DNA of 40,656 bases from Streptomyces oryzae (GTDB taxonomy: Bacteria > Actinomycetota > Actinomycetes > Streptomycetales > Streptomycetaceae): the NCBI RefSeq assembly GCF_017676365.1, contig NZ_JADKMA010000047.1, forward strand, positions 1-40,656. The letters run 5' to 3'. A model generated the notes under the pieces. That model searched no databases. It was not told the DNA's origin and saw only the letters and a program-made list of their open reading frames with translations. A program made the translations under genes and the position numbers. Position 1 is the stretch's first letter. The number at the start of each line of letters is the position of its first letter. Shown here one piece after another: positions 8,498-16,166 of the stretch.

Positions 8498-9739
8498 TCA
8501 GTCTGCGCCCTTGAGCGGGAGGGCCGCACGGATACGGAAACCGCCGCCCGAGCGGGGCCCGGCCTCCAGCGCCCCGCCCACCATGCCGACCCGCTCGCGC
8601 ATCCCGATCAGGCCGTGCCCGAGGCCGTCGGTGCCGCCTTCCTCGTACAGCTCGCGCTGGGCGCCGCGGCCGTCGTCCTCGGCCAGTACGGACAGTTCGC
8701 CGTCCCCGTAGCGCAGCCGCACCGTGGCGCCGACGTCCGGGCCGCCGTGCTTGCGCGTATTGGTCAGTGCCTCCTGCACGATCCGGTACGCCGTCAGCTC
8801 CACACTGCTGGGCAGCGGATGCGGGGTGCCCTCCACCTTGAAGTTCACCGTCAGCCCGGTGCCGCGCACCTGCTCGACCAGGTCGGCGATCTGCTCCACA
8901 CCTGGCTGCGGAACGTACTCGTCGCCGTCCCGCTTACCGGGGTCACCGCTGCGCAGCACGCCCAGCAGCCGGCGCATCTCGGCGAGGGCCTGACGGCCGG
9001 TGCCGGAGATGGTCTCCAGCGCCATCCGCGTCTGCTCGGGCGAGGTGTCCAGCACATAGGCGGCGCCGTCGGCCTGGACGACCATCACGGAGACGTTGTG
9101 CGCCACCACGTCGTGCAGCTCGCGGGCGATCCGGGCCCGCTCGGCCGCGACGGCCACCTTGGCCTGTGCCTCGCGTTCCTTCTCCAGCCGTCTGGCGCGC
9201 TCCTCCAGCTGGAGGTAGTAGGCGCGGCGGGTGCGCAGGGAGTCGCCGAGCACCCAGGCCATCACGAAGGCGAGCGTCATGAACAGGGTGCCGAAGATCT
9301 GCCCCGACAGGTCGCCCCGCGGACTGGGCCAGCGCAGCGCGTCGATGGCGGGCGCCAGCAGCGCGCCCACCAGTGCGAAGCGGGAGGCCCAGCGGGTGTG
9401 CCGGGAGGCGACGGTGAAGATGATGACCAGGAAGGCGAAGTCGCCGGGGAACGGGCTGACGTCGGCGATCACCTGGGCGAGCCCCGTGCCGGTCGCCAGC
9501 AGCAGCATCTTCTCCGGGGCCCGCCGCCGCAGCGCCACCACCAGGCACAGCGCGAGCGCTATCGGTATCAGCGCTATCTGCTGGCCGGTCTCCCGGGGCA
9601 GCGGGTCGGAACCGTCAGGGGTGGGCGGAGCCGACACACTGGCGACGATCCACAGCGACGACAACATGAGCAGGAAACCGGCCCAGAGGCTGTCCACCCA
9701 GGTGGGGTGCCTGCGGATGAAGTCGTAAAGCCGGTTCAC
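8498..9739 (-). CDS. Sensor histidine kinase, HisKA_3 type
   Basis: This 413-residue membrane kinase has about four to five predicted transmembrane segments in residues 15-165 with no large extracellular domain, suggesting it senses within or near the membrane. A coiled linker (residues ~172-200) leads to the dimerisation/phosphoacceptor motif [17 protein letters not shown], with H209 as the phosphorylated histidine. The ATPase domain has [12 protein letters not shown] (N box), AEDDGRG (G1) and [13 protein letters not shown] (G2). It pairs with the LuxR-type response regulator 59 bp downstream. Its start faces the rightward methyltransferase gene across 132 bp, so the two promoters are divergent. 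Confidence 0.92.
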   Translation of the reverse strand: MNRLYDFIRRHPTWVDSLWAGFLLMLSSLWIVASVSAPPTPDGSDPLPRETGQQIALIPIALALCLVVALRRRAPEKMLLLATGTGLAQVIADVSPFPGDFAFLVIIFTVASRHTRWASRFALVGALLAPAIDALRWPSPRGDLSGQIFGTLFMTLAFVMAWVLGDSLRTRRAYYLQLEERARRLEKEREAQAKVAVAAERARIARELHDVVAHNVSVMVVQADGAAYVLDTSPEQTRMALETISGTGRQALAEMRRLLGVLRSGDPGKRDGDEYVPQPGVEQIADLVEQVRGTGLTVNFKVEGTPHPLPSSVELTAYRIVQEALTNTRKHGGPDVGATVRLRYGDGELSVLAEDDGRGAQRELYEEGGTDGLGHGLIGMRERVGMVGGALEAGPRSGGGFRIRAALPLKGAD

Positions 9740-9871
9740 GTAACCAAGCGTATGCAGGGCGGATACGTGCAGGGGTCAACCGGACGGCCGATCCCTGGCT
9801 GCCGTACGTACTCCGGAAGGTGGAGGGTGGCGATCCGCACCAGCGGCGGGACCCGCCCTACGGTGAGGCCC

Positions 9872-10888
9872 ATGAACTCCGAGCCGCCCGGGTGGCGAAC
9901 GGCCACCGAACGCGCGCTGTACGGGCCGCGCGGCTTCTACGCGCAGCACGCCCCCGCAGCGCATTTCCGCACCTCCGTGCACGCCTCGACGCTGTTCGCC
10001 GAAGCGGTGGCACGCCTCCTGCTGCGGGTGGACGAGGCACTGGGGCGCCCTGATCCGCTGGACCTGGTGGACGTCGGGGCCGGCGACGGCGAGCTGCTGA
10101 CCGGGGTGCTGGCCGCGCTGTGGGAGCGGGAGGCGGCCGGTGCCCAGGTGCTGGCCAGGCTGCGTCCGGTCGCCGTCGAGCGGCGGGAGCGGCCCGCGCG
10201 GCTGGACGAGACGATCGGCTGGCAGCACGAGCTGCCCGCTCCCCGAACGCTGACGGGGCTGCTGTTCGCCAACGAGTGGCTGGACAACGTCCCCGTGGAC
10301 ATCGCCGAGAACGACGCGTCCGGCACCCCGCGGCTGGTCCTGGTGGAGCCGGACGGCACCGAGCGGCTCGGCCCTGAGGTGGCGGGGGAGGACGCCGCGT
10401 GGCTGGCGCGCTGGTGGCCGCTGACGGGCGCCGGCGAGGGCGCGCGGGCCGAGCTCGGGCACCCGCGCGACGCCGCCTGGGCGCGGGCCGCCGGCGCCCT
10501 GCGGCGGGGCGTGGCCGTCGCCGTCGACTACGCGCACGAGCGCGCGGCCCGGCCGCCCTTCGGCACCCTCACCGGCTTCCGTGCGGGCCACGAGTGCCGG
10601 CCCGTACCGGACGGCTCGTGCGACCTGACCTCGCACGTCGCCCTGGACGCCGTGGCCGCCGCCGCGCCGGGCGGCACCACCCTGCTGGCCCAGCGAGCGG
10701 CCCTGCGCTCGCTGGGGGTGACCGGACGACGGCCCGCCCTCTCGCTGGCCGGCAGCGATCCCGCGGCGTACGTACGGGAGTTGAGTGCGGCCGGTGAGGC
10801 GGCGGAGTTGCTGGATGGGTGTGGGTTGGGGGGATTCGGGTGGCTGGTGTGCGAGGTGGACTGCGCGGGTGGTTGGCGGGCGGGCTAG
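9872..10888 (+). CDS. SAM-dependent methyltransferase (MidA/COG1565-like)
   Basis: This is a 338-residue soluble protein. Motif I of class I methyltransferases is [19 protein letters not shown]. Further on, [17 protein letters not shown] matches the ANE(W/L)LDN loop of the MidA-like (DUF185) group, whose best-known members methylate a subunit of respiratory complex I. The substrate here is unknown. The start ATG (9872-9874) is preceded by GGTGAGG. An orphan nuoD gene lies 9 kb away, which makes the MidA link noteworthy, but nothing here shows a functional connection. Confidence 0.8.
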   Translation: MNSEPPGWRTATERALYGPRGFYAQHAPAAHFRTSVHASTLFAEAVARLLLRVDEALGRPDPLDLVDVGAGDGELLTGVLAALWEREAAGAQVLARLRPVAVERRERPARLDETIGWQHELPAPRTLTGLLFANEWLDNVPVDIAENDASGTPRLVLVEPDGTERLGPEVAGEDAAWLARWWPLTGAGEGARAELGHPRDAAWARAAGALRRGVAVAVDYAHERAARPPFGTLTGFRAGHECRPVPDGSCDLTSHVALDAVAAAAPGGTTLLAQRAALRSLGVTGRRPALSLAGSDPAAYVRELSAAGEAAELLDGCGLGGFGWLVCEVDCAGGWRAG

Positions 10889-10939
10889 TGGTTGCCCCGC
10901 GGGTTTTGTGCGGGTCTCTCGGCTGTTCTGGGTACGGGC

Positions 10940-11135
10940 TGCCCCTGGATGTTGGTTGCAGGCTGCCGGTGAGATTCGGCTGAGCGCGCAGTTCCCCGCG
11001 CCCCTTCGGGACGCCACCTGCCCCGCAGGGCCTGCGCCGGCCCCCGGTCAATCTGGCCAGGAACTGCCCCTGAACGTCGATTGCAAGCTGCCGGTGAGAT
11101 TCGGCTGAGCGCGCAGTTCCCCGCGCCCCTCCGGG
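10940..11135. repeat. Two ~71-bp intergenic direct repeats; main content of the 347-bp gap 10889-11235
   Basis: Copy one spans 10940-11010 and copy two 11065-11135, 125 bp apart. A 49-bp core beginning GCTGCCGGTGAGATTCGGCT is almost identical between copies; the outer 22 bp are diverged. Each copy ends in GCGCAGTTCCCCGCGCCCCT followed by a GC hairpin. The same terminal block recurs at 37349-37375 and, on the other strand, at 20108-20125. I recognise this as a widespread Streptomyces intergenic repeat of unknown function. Nothing else is visible in the gap except a ribosome binding site near its end. Confidence 0.75.
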
Positions 11136-11235
11136 GTGCGACTTGGCTCGCGCGCCCCCTTGGGGGCACGTTGTGGGATGCCCTTGAGGTTCGGGGCTCG
11201 TATGCTCGCCGGGACGAGGTGGAGGAGGGCGGCCT

Positions 11236-12627
11236 GTGGTGAGCGAGTGCGATGTGGTCGTACTGGGGATGGGGCCGGGCGGCGAGGCGGCCGCGGGGCA
11301 GCTCGCGGAGGCGGGGCTGGACGTGGTGGGCGTCGAGGCGGAGCTGCTGGGCGGCGAGTGCCCCTACTGGGCGTGCGTGCCCAGCAAGATGATGGTCAGG
11401 GCAGGCAATCTGCTGGCCGAGGCCCGGCGGGTGCCCGGAATGGCGGGCAGCGCCAGGGTGGAGCCGGACTTCCCCCTCGTCCACGCGCGGATCCGTGACG
11501 AGGCGACGGCCGACTGGGACGACGCGGCAGCCGTCGAGCGGTTCACCCGGCAGGGCGGGCGCTTCGTACGCGGCCGGGGCAGGTTCACCGGGCAGGGCCG
11601 GGTGGAGGTCGAGAGCGGGAGCGGACGGGAGACGTTCACCGCACGGCGCGGTGTCCTCCTGGCGACCGGCAGCGCCCCCTCGGCACCCCCCGTCTCCGGT
11701 CTCGGCCAGGTGCCGTACTGGACGAACCGGGAAGCCGTCTCAGCGGCCGAGGCCCCGGCCTCCATGCTGGTGCTCGGCGGTGGCGCTGTCGGCGTCGAAC
11801 TCGCCCAGGCGTACGCACGGTTCGGCACCCGGGTCACCCTGATCGAGGCGTCCGAGCGGGTGGTCTCGGCCGAGGAACCGGAAGCCGGGGAACTGCTGCT
11901 GCGGGTCTTCAGGGACGAGGGGCTGACCGTACGGACCAACGCACGGGCCGCGTCCGCGCGCTACGCGGACGGCACGTTCACCCTCACCCTGGAGGACGGC
12001 GCGGAGCTGTCCGCCGAGCGGCTGCTGGTGGCCACCGGCCGCCGGCCCCGGCTGGACGCGCTCGACCCCGAGGCGCTGGGCCTCGAACCGGGCGCCCGCC
12101 GCCTGGAGGTGGACGCGCACATGCGGGCCGCACCCGGCGTGTGGGCAGTCGGTGACCTGGTGGGCGAGGGCGCCTTCACCCATGCGGCGATCTACCAGGC
12201 GGACGTGGCGGTACGCGCCATCCTCGCCGAGGCGGGACTGGGCGAGCCGGGGCCCGGCGCCGACTACCGCGCGCTGCCCCATGTGACCTTCACCGACCCG
12301 GAGATCGGCTCCGTCGGGCTGACCGAGAAGAAGGCACGCGAGCGCGGGCTGACCGTACGCACCGGACTGGCCCAGGTGCCCGCCGGATCCCGCGGCTGGA
12401 TCCACAAGGCGGGCAACGAGGGCCTGATCAAGCTGGTCGAGGACGCGGAACGCGGCGTCCTGGTGGGCGCCACCTCCGCGGGGCCGATGGGCGGCGAAGT
12501 CCTCTACGGGCTCACTGTCGCGGTCCGCGCCGCCGTGCCCACCACGACGCTGCGCGACATGATGTACGCCTATCCGACGTTCCACCGCAGCGTCCTGGAA
12601 GCCCTCAAGGATCTCGCGGCGGGCTGA
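11236..12627 (+). CDS. FAD-dependent pyridine nucleotide-disulfide oxidoreductase
   Basis: This 463-residue flavoprotein has the class I disulfide reductase layout. The FAD motif is VVVLGMGPGGEAAAGQLAEAG; the redox disulfide is GGECPYWACVPSK (Cys-x4-Cys, ~residue 40). The NAD(P) motif is MLVLGGGAVGVELAQAYARFG, the second FAD motif is GVWAVGDLVGEGAFTHAAIYQ, and there is a C-terminal dimerisation domain. Lipoamide dehydrogenase and glutathione reductase end with a catalytic HPTxxE-type motif. Here the matching place reads YAYPTFHRSVLEAL, so the His-Glu pair is not conserved and the disulfide substrate is uncertain. The start is GTG 11236 (or 11239), with GGAGGAGGG six to nine bases upstream. 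The 3' end overlaps the convergent rhodanese gene by 23 bp. Confidence 0.85.
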   Translation: MVSECDVVVLGMGPGGEAAAGQLAEAGLDVVGVEAELLGGECPYWACVPSKMMVRAGNLLAEARRVPGMAGSARVEPDFPLVHARIRDEATADWDDAAAVERFTRQGGRFVRGRGRFTGQGRVEVESGSGRETFTARRGVLLATGSAPSAPPVSGLGQVPYWTNREAVSAAEAPASMLVLGGGAVGVELAQAYARFGTRVTLIEASERVVSAEEPEAGELLLRVFRDEGLTVRTNARAASARYADGTFTLTLEDGAELSAERLLVATGRRPRLDALDPEALGLEPGARRLEVDAHMRAAPGVWAVGDLVGEGAFTHAAIYQADVAVRAILAEAGLGEPGPGADYRALPHVTFTDPEIGSVGLTEKKARERGLTVRTGLAQVPAGSRGWIHKAGNEGLIKLVEDAERGVLVGATSAGPMGGEVLYGLTVAVRAAVPTTTLRDMMYAYPTFHRSVLEALKDLAAG

Positions 12628-13102
12628 CCCCCTCACGGACGGCGGCAGCGGGCCGGACCGGAAGCCCCGCGGCGCGCCACGCCTGGAAGCCGCCGGCCAG
12701 ATCCGTGGCGTACGGCAGCCCGACCGCGTGCAGAGACCGCGCCGCCAGGCTGGAGGCGTAGCCCTCGTTGCAGACGACCACCACCCGCAGGCCGGCGCCG
12801 GTGGCTTCGGGCGCGCGGTGCGGGCAGGTGGGGTCCAGCCGCCACTCCAGCTCGTTGCGCTCGACCACCAGGGCCCCCGGAATGGTGCCGTCCCGCTCCC
12901 GCAGCGCCGCGTACCGGATGTCCACCAGCAGCGCCCCGTCCCGCTGCGCCTCGGCGGCCTGCCGGGGCGTCAGCCGGGCGAGTCCGGCGCGGGCTTCGGC
13001 CAGCAGGGCGTCGACGCGGCTCTCCGGCGGCTGTGACGGCTCCGCTGTCTCCAGCGGCTCCGGCGGCTCCGACGGCTCCAGCGGCTCCGGCACGGTGCTC
13101 AC
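12605..13102 (-). CDS. Rhodanese-like sulfurtransferase
   Basis: This is a 165-residue single-domain rhodanese. The first ~30 residues are acidic and Pro/Ser-rich, and the domain follows: TPRQAAEAQRDGALLVDIR, the structural TIPGALVVERNELEWRL, the active-site loop VVVVCNEGYASSLAA with persulfide cysteine C111, and GGFQAWRAAGLPV. The loop CNEGYAS departs from the CxxGxR of thiosulfate sulfurtransferases, so the donor is uncertain. The GTG start overlaps the cysteine dioxygenase stop by 4 bp, so the two are translationally coupled and likely act together on cysteine-derived sulfur. Its last 23 bp overlap the end of the convergent flavoprotein gene. Confidence 0.9.
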   Translation of the reverse strand: MSTVPEPLEPSEPPEPLETAEPSQPPESRVDALLAEARAGLARLTPRQAAEAQRDGALLVDIRYAALRERDGTIPGALVVERNELEWRLDPTCPHRAPEATGAGLRVVVVCNEGYASSLAARSLHAVGLPYATDLAGGFQAWRAAGLPVRPAAAVREGVSPPRDP

Positions 13103-13638
13103 TCCCACTCCCCTGGGCGCTCGACCTGTTCGAGGTGCAGTACGGCGCCGACACGGCTGTACCGGCGCATCAGTGGCAGGGGAGGGTAGTAGGCGTGCAC
13201 CGAGACGGCGTGGGCGCTGCCGCAGTCGTTGAGCACTTCGTGCACATGGTGCGGGCCGAACGCCCGTCCTTCGCCCGCCGCCAGTTGCCGCCGGCGGTCC
13301 AAGCCGTCGGACAGCTCGAGCGTCTTCCACCCCTCGGTGGGGATGCGGGCCGCGAGCGCGTGCTCGGTGAGGGCGCCGCGCGCGGTGGCGAAGGCGCCGT
13401 GTGAGCCGCCGTGGTCGTGCCAGCCGGTACCGGTGCCGGGCGGCCAGCCGATGAGCCATGCCTCGCTGCCGCCGGGTCCCTCCAGGCGCAGCCAGGTGCG
13501 CCCTTCGGGGTCGAGCGGGAGGGAGGCGACAAGTGCGTCGTCGGCGGCGATCCGCCGTACGAAGGCGAGGAGTTCGGCCTCGTCGGGGCCGGGCGCGGCA
13601 GGGCGCACGGGGCGCGCGGAAACAGGCGCGAGTGACAC
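13099..13638 (-). CDS. Cysteine dioxygenase-type cupin
   Basis: This thiol dioxygenase of 179 residues (GTG at 13636-13638) would oxidise cysteine to cysteine sulfinate with a mononuclear iron. Metal ligands are visible as GWHDHGGSHGAF (His-x-His, H74 and H76) and FGPHHVHEVLN (third His, H131 or H133). The size and two-part cupin pattern match bacterial CDOs. I prefer the GTG at 13638 because AGGA lies upstream. A GTG at 13674 would give 191 residues but has no ribosome binding site and would sit on a hairpin. The gene is coupled to the rhodanese gene and preceded by a Cys-containing leader peptide, which fits cysteine-dependent control. Another thiol, such as 3-mercaptopropionate, cannot be excluded as substrate. 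Confidence 0.85.
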   Translation of the reverse strand: MSLAPVSARPVRPAAPGPDEAELLAFVRRIAADDALVASLPLDPEGRTWLRLEGPGGSEAWLIGWPPGTGTGWHDHGGSHGAFATARGALTEHALAARIPTEGWKTLELSDGLDRRRQLAAGEGRAFGPHHVHEVLNDCGSAHAVSVHAYYPPLPLMRRYSRVGAVLHLEQVERPGEWE

Positions 13639-13673
13639 GGGAACCGTCCTGGGAGTGAATGATCGTGGACGCA

Positions 13674-13739
13674 CGCCGGCCGCGTCGGGCCGGCGGCGGG
13701 GTGGAAGACGAGCGATCAGACAGCGCTCGGACGAGCGCT
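13674..13739 (-). promoter_or_regulatory. Two hairpins between leader peptide and cysteine dioxygenase
   Basis: AGCGCTCG (13722-13729) and CGAGCGCT (13732-13739) form a perfect palindrome that begins on the last base of the leader stop codon. A second hairpin pairs CGCCGGCC (13674-13681) with GGCCGGCG (13688-13695). Neither is followed by a U-run, so the control could be by masking the start region or by factor-dependent termination rather than an intrinsic terminator. Position and leader context suggest attenuation (inference). Confidence 0.5.
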
Positions 13740-13825
13740 CAGCAGGACGGCAGACACACGCGGCCCGCGTAGCGGAGCAGGTCCAGATGGACCCTCCGCC
13801 AGAAGTGGCCGCGTGTGCTGATCAT
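13739..13825 (-). CDS. Putative cysteine-attenuator leader peptide (28 aa)
   Basis: A 28-codon frame starts at ATG 13823-13825 and stops at 13739-13741. It contains the block WRRVHLDLLRYAG and ends CLPSC-stop, with TGT and TGC cysteine codons close to the stop. The R-x-H-(V/L)-D-L-x-R pattern followed by Cys is one I recognise from short leader peptides upstream of sulfur-metabolism operons in Streptomyces. There is no ribosome binding site, but a TTGACA box lies at the distance expected for transcription to begin at or next to the ATG, so a leaderless mRNA is plausible. Mycobacterial poly-cysteine uORFs that attenuate downstream genes are also leaderless. Confidence 0.65.
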   Translation of the reverse strand: MISTRGHFWRRVHLDLLRYAGRVCLPSC

Positions 13826-13832
13826 GCGGGGA

Positions 13833-13861
13833 GTGCAGCACAGCCGTACGCACACTGTCAA
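13833..13861 (-). promoter_or_regulatory. Probable promoter of the leader/cysteine dioxygenase operon
   Basis: A perfect TTGACA -35 box (13856-13861, complement) is followed after 17 bp by CTGCAC (13833-13838), a weak -10 match. Transcription would begin about seven bases further on, at or next to the leader ATG (13825). Confidence 0.45.
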
Positions 13862-13897
13862 CGGCGCACCCGCACGGCTTCCCCTCCCCCCCCCGCC

Positions 13898-15079
13898 TCA
13901 CGAGCTCTCGATCGTCTCCAGCTCGACGTCCTGGCGGGCCACGGCGCGGGCGTCGGCGTCGACCGAGCGGCGCAGCGCCTCGTGCAGCTTGGCCGGGGTG
14001 AGGACGCCGACGAACCGGTCCGCCTCGTCCTCCACGGCGATCCACCCGGCGTCGTGCTGGAGCATCGTGCTGAACGCCTGCTTGAGGGAGGAACCCAGCG
14101 GCAGCCACGCCTCCATGCGCCGCGCGTGGTCGCCGACCGTGCCCGAGCCGTCCGCGTCGCGTACCGCCGCCTCGGCGAGGGTGGCGGCGGAGACCCAGCC
14201 GTGCAGTACGTCCGCGCCGTCCAGCACTACGGCCCAGCGGGCGCCGTCGGTCGCCATCCGCGCCGCGGCCTCGTCCAGCCGGTCGGTCAGGTGGAGGGTG
14301 GGCGGCTGCTCCAGGTCACCGGTCTCTATCGGGGTGACGGACAGCCGCTTGAGGCCGCGGTCGGCGCCGACGAAGTCGGCCACGTACCCGGAGGCGGGGG
14401 CGCCCAGCACCGTGGCGGGCGAGTCGAACTGCTCGATGCGGCCCTCTCCGTAGACGGCGATGCGGTCGCCGAGGCGGACCGCCTCCTCGATGTCGTGTGT
14501 GACGAACAGCACCGTCTTGTGCAGCCGCGACTGGAGCCGCAGGAACTCGTTCTGCAGGTGCTCGCGCACCACGGGGTCGACGGCGCCGAAGGGTTCGTCC
14601 ATCAGCAGCACCGGCGGGTCGGCCGCCAGCGCCCTGGCGACCCCGACGCGCTGCCGCTGGCCGCCGCTGAGCTGCTCGGGGTAGCGGTCGCCGAAGACGT
14701 CCGGGTCCAGGCCCACCAGATCCAGCAGTTCCCGGGCGCGTTCGCGTCTGCGCGCCTTGGGCCAGCCCAGCAGGTGCGGGACGGTGGCGGTGTTGTCCAG
14801 CACGGTGCGGTGCGGGAAGAGCCCGGTCTGCTGGATGACGTAGCCCATCCGGCGGCGCAGTTCCACCGGTTCGGCCTCGGCGATGTCCTCGCCGTCGACC
14901 AGGATGCGCCCCTCGGTGGGCTCGATGAGCCGGTTGACCATCTTCATGGTGGTGGTCTTGCCGCAGCCCGAGGGGCCGACGAGGGTGACCAGTTCCCCCT
15001 CGGCCACCTCGAAGGAGAGCCCTTCGACCGCGACGGTCCCGTCGGGGTAGCGCTTGGCCACGTTCTCGAAGCGAATCAT
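13898..15079 (-). CDS. Osmoprotectant/glycine-betaine-type ABC transporter ATPase with CBS domains
   Basis: This 393-residue ATPase is of the OpuCA/ProV kind. The Walker A is GPSGCGKTTTMK, the Q-loop VIQQTGLFPH, the signature LSGGQRQRVGVARALA, the Walker B VLLMDEPFGAVD and the switch histidine VTHD. The C-terminal ~130 residues form a tandem CBS pair (PTLHLTDRLDEAAARMATDG and KQAFSTMLQHDAGWIAVEDE). In OpuA/OpuC systems such a module senses ionic strength or nucleotides. The start ATG 15077-15079 coincides with the beginning of family homology (MIRFENVAKRYPDG). It is transcribed divergently from the two permeases and the binding protein, an unusual split for this operon type. Confidence 0.9.
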   Translation of the reverse strand: MIRFENVAKRYPDGTVAVEGLSFEVAEGELVTLVGPSGCGKTTTMKMVNRLIEPTEGRILVDGEDIAEAEPVELRRRMGYVIQQTGLFPHRTVLDNTATVPHLLGWPKARRRERARELLDLVGLDPDVFGDRYPEQLSGGQRQRVGVARALAADPPVLLMDEPFGAVDPVVREHLQNEFLRLQSRLHKTVLFVTHDIEEAVRLGDRIAVYGEGRIEQFDSPATVLGAPASGYVADFVGADRGLKRLSVTPIETGDLEQPPTLHLTDRLDEAAARMATDGARWAVVLDGADVLHGWVSAATLAEAAVRDADGSGTVGDHARRMEAWLPLGSSLKQAFSTMLQHDAGWIAVEDEADRFVGVLTPAKLHEALRRSVDADARAVARQDVELETIESS

Positions 15080-15209
15080 CTGCCCATCCTCGTCTTCGTC
15101 CGCCCGTCCCGAAGACCGCCGACCGTACCGGACACCGGAATCCGAGCCGCTCGGAGACCGGAACCCGGGCCACCGGAAATCCTCGGCCCAGCGCAATCCT
15201 CGGCGCAGA

Positions 15210-15235
15210 GGATGAACAGTCTGTTTCCGGGGTAC
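15210..15235 (+). promoter_or_regulatory. Candidate stress-sigma (SigB-type) promoter
   Basis: GGAT (15210-15213), 16 bp, then GGGTAC (15230-15235) fits the pattern GNNT-N14-16-GGGTA(C/T) known for osmotic-stress sigma factor SigB in Streptomyces. It lies 130 bp upstream of the permease gene within the 285-bp divergent gap. The motif is short and may be chance; its position before osmoprotectant transport genes is what makes it interesting. Confidence 0.35.
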
Positions 15236-15364
15236 GGCACTGCGGACCGATTGTCAGTCCGCCGGGATAGGGTCGGCCGTCATCGTGGCATGAGACTTCA
15301 CGGCTTCGTCCGAACTCCGCCCGAACTTCGTCCGAGAACCGCACAGCGCGGGGAGGTGACCGGT

Positions 15365-16162
15365 ATGAGCAGCGTGGCGGCAGGCGGCCCCCAGGGCTGT
15401 CTCGCGCAGAACGAGTGGCTGTGCGGGACGTATCTGCGCACCCGGCAGAGCGAGTTGCTCGACGCGACGGTGGAGCACATCTGGATCACCGCGCTCTCCG
15501 TCACCATCGCCCTGTTGATCGCCCTGCCGCTGGCGGTGGCGGCCCGGCGCTGGCGTGCGGCCCGCGCCCCGGCCCTGGGCGTGACGACGGTGCTCTACAC
15601 CATCCCTTCGCTGGCGATGTTCGCGCTGCTGCTGCCGGTCTTCGGGCTGTCGGCCGCCGTTGTGGTGACGGGTCTGGTGCTGTACTCCCTCACGGTGCTG
15701 GTGCGCAACATCCTGGCGGGCCTGGACGCGGTACCGGCCGAGGCCCGGGAGGCCGCGCAGGGCATGGGGTACGGGCCGGGCAGACTGCTGCTCGAAGTCG
15801 AGCTGCCGCTGGCGCTGCCCGCGCTGCTGGCGGGGGTGCGGATCGCGACGGTCACGGCGGTGTCGCTGACCACGATCGGCGCGATCGTCGGCTACGGCGG
15901 GCTGGGCAACCTCATCTACGACGGCATGGAGAGCTATTTCAAGGCGCAGGTGCTGACCGCCTCGGCCATCTGTGTCGTCCTGGCGATCGTCGCCGACCTG
16001 CTCCTGCTGTGGCTCCAGCGGGCGCTGACGCCGTGGACCCGCGTACGCACGCGGAAGCGCGCCGCACGCGCCCCTTCGGGCCCTTCCGGGCCCTCGGCTC
16101 CGTCGGCTCCGTCCGCCCCGTCGGCCGCCTCGGCGCAGGATCTCGTGGGGAAGGCGGGCTAG
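15365..16162 (+). CDS. OpuC-type ABC transporter permease
   Basis: This 265-residue inner-membrane protein has about five to six transmembrane helices. The binding-protein-dependent permease (EAA) loop is EAREAAQGMGYGPGRLLLEV, which contacts the ATPase. VSLTTIGAIVGYGGLGNLIYDG is typical of glycine betaine/choline/carnitine permeases. GGGAGG lies eight bases before the ATG. The C-terminal tail is a low-complexity Pro-Ser-Ala run (PSGPSGPSAPSAPSAPSA), cytoplasmic and probably disordered. It is separated by 4 bp from the second permease, so the two form a heterodimeric channel. Confidence 0.9.
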   Translation: MSSVAAGGPQGCLAQNEWLCGTYLRTRQSELLDATVEHIWITALSVTIALLIALPLAVAARRWRAARAPALGVTTVLYTIPSLAMFALLLPVFGLSAAVVVTGLVLYSLTVLVRNILAGLDAVPAEAREAAQGMGYGPGRLLLEVELPLALPALLAGVRIATVTAVSLTTIGAIVGYGGLGNLIYDGMESYFKAQVLTASAICVVLAIVADLLLLWLQRALTPWTRVRTRKRAARAPSGPSGPSAPSAPSAPSAASAQDLVGKAG

Positions 16163-16166
16163 CGGC

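Noticed and set aside
10940..11135. Possible CRISPR array
   Set aside because: Only two copies, much longer than CRISPR repeats, a single spacer, and related copies dispersed elsewhere in the window.
13674..13680. GTG at 13674 as start of cysteine dioxygenase
   Set aside because: No ribosome binding site and it falls on a hairpin arm. GTG 13638 has AGGA upstream. It remains an alternative.
13229..15364. A long rightward open frame running into the first OpuC permease
   Set aside because: Only the part from 15365 has permease homology and a ribosome binding site. The upstream part is antisense to cysteine dioxygenase and the ABC ATPase.
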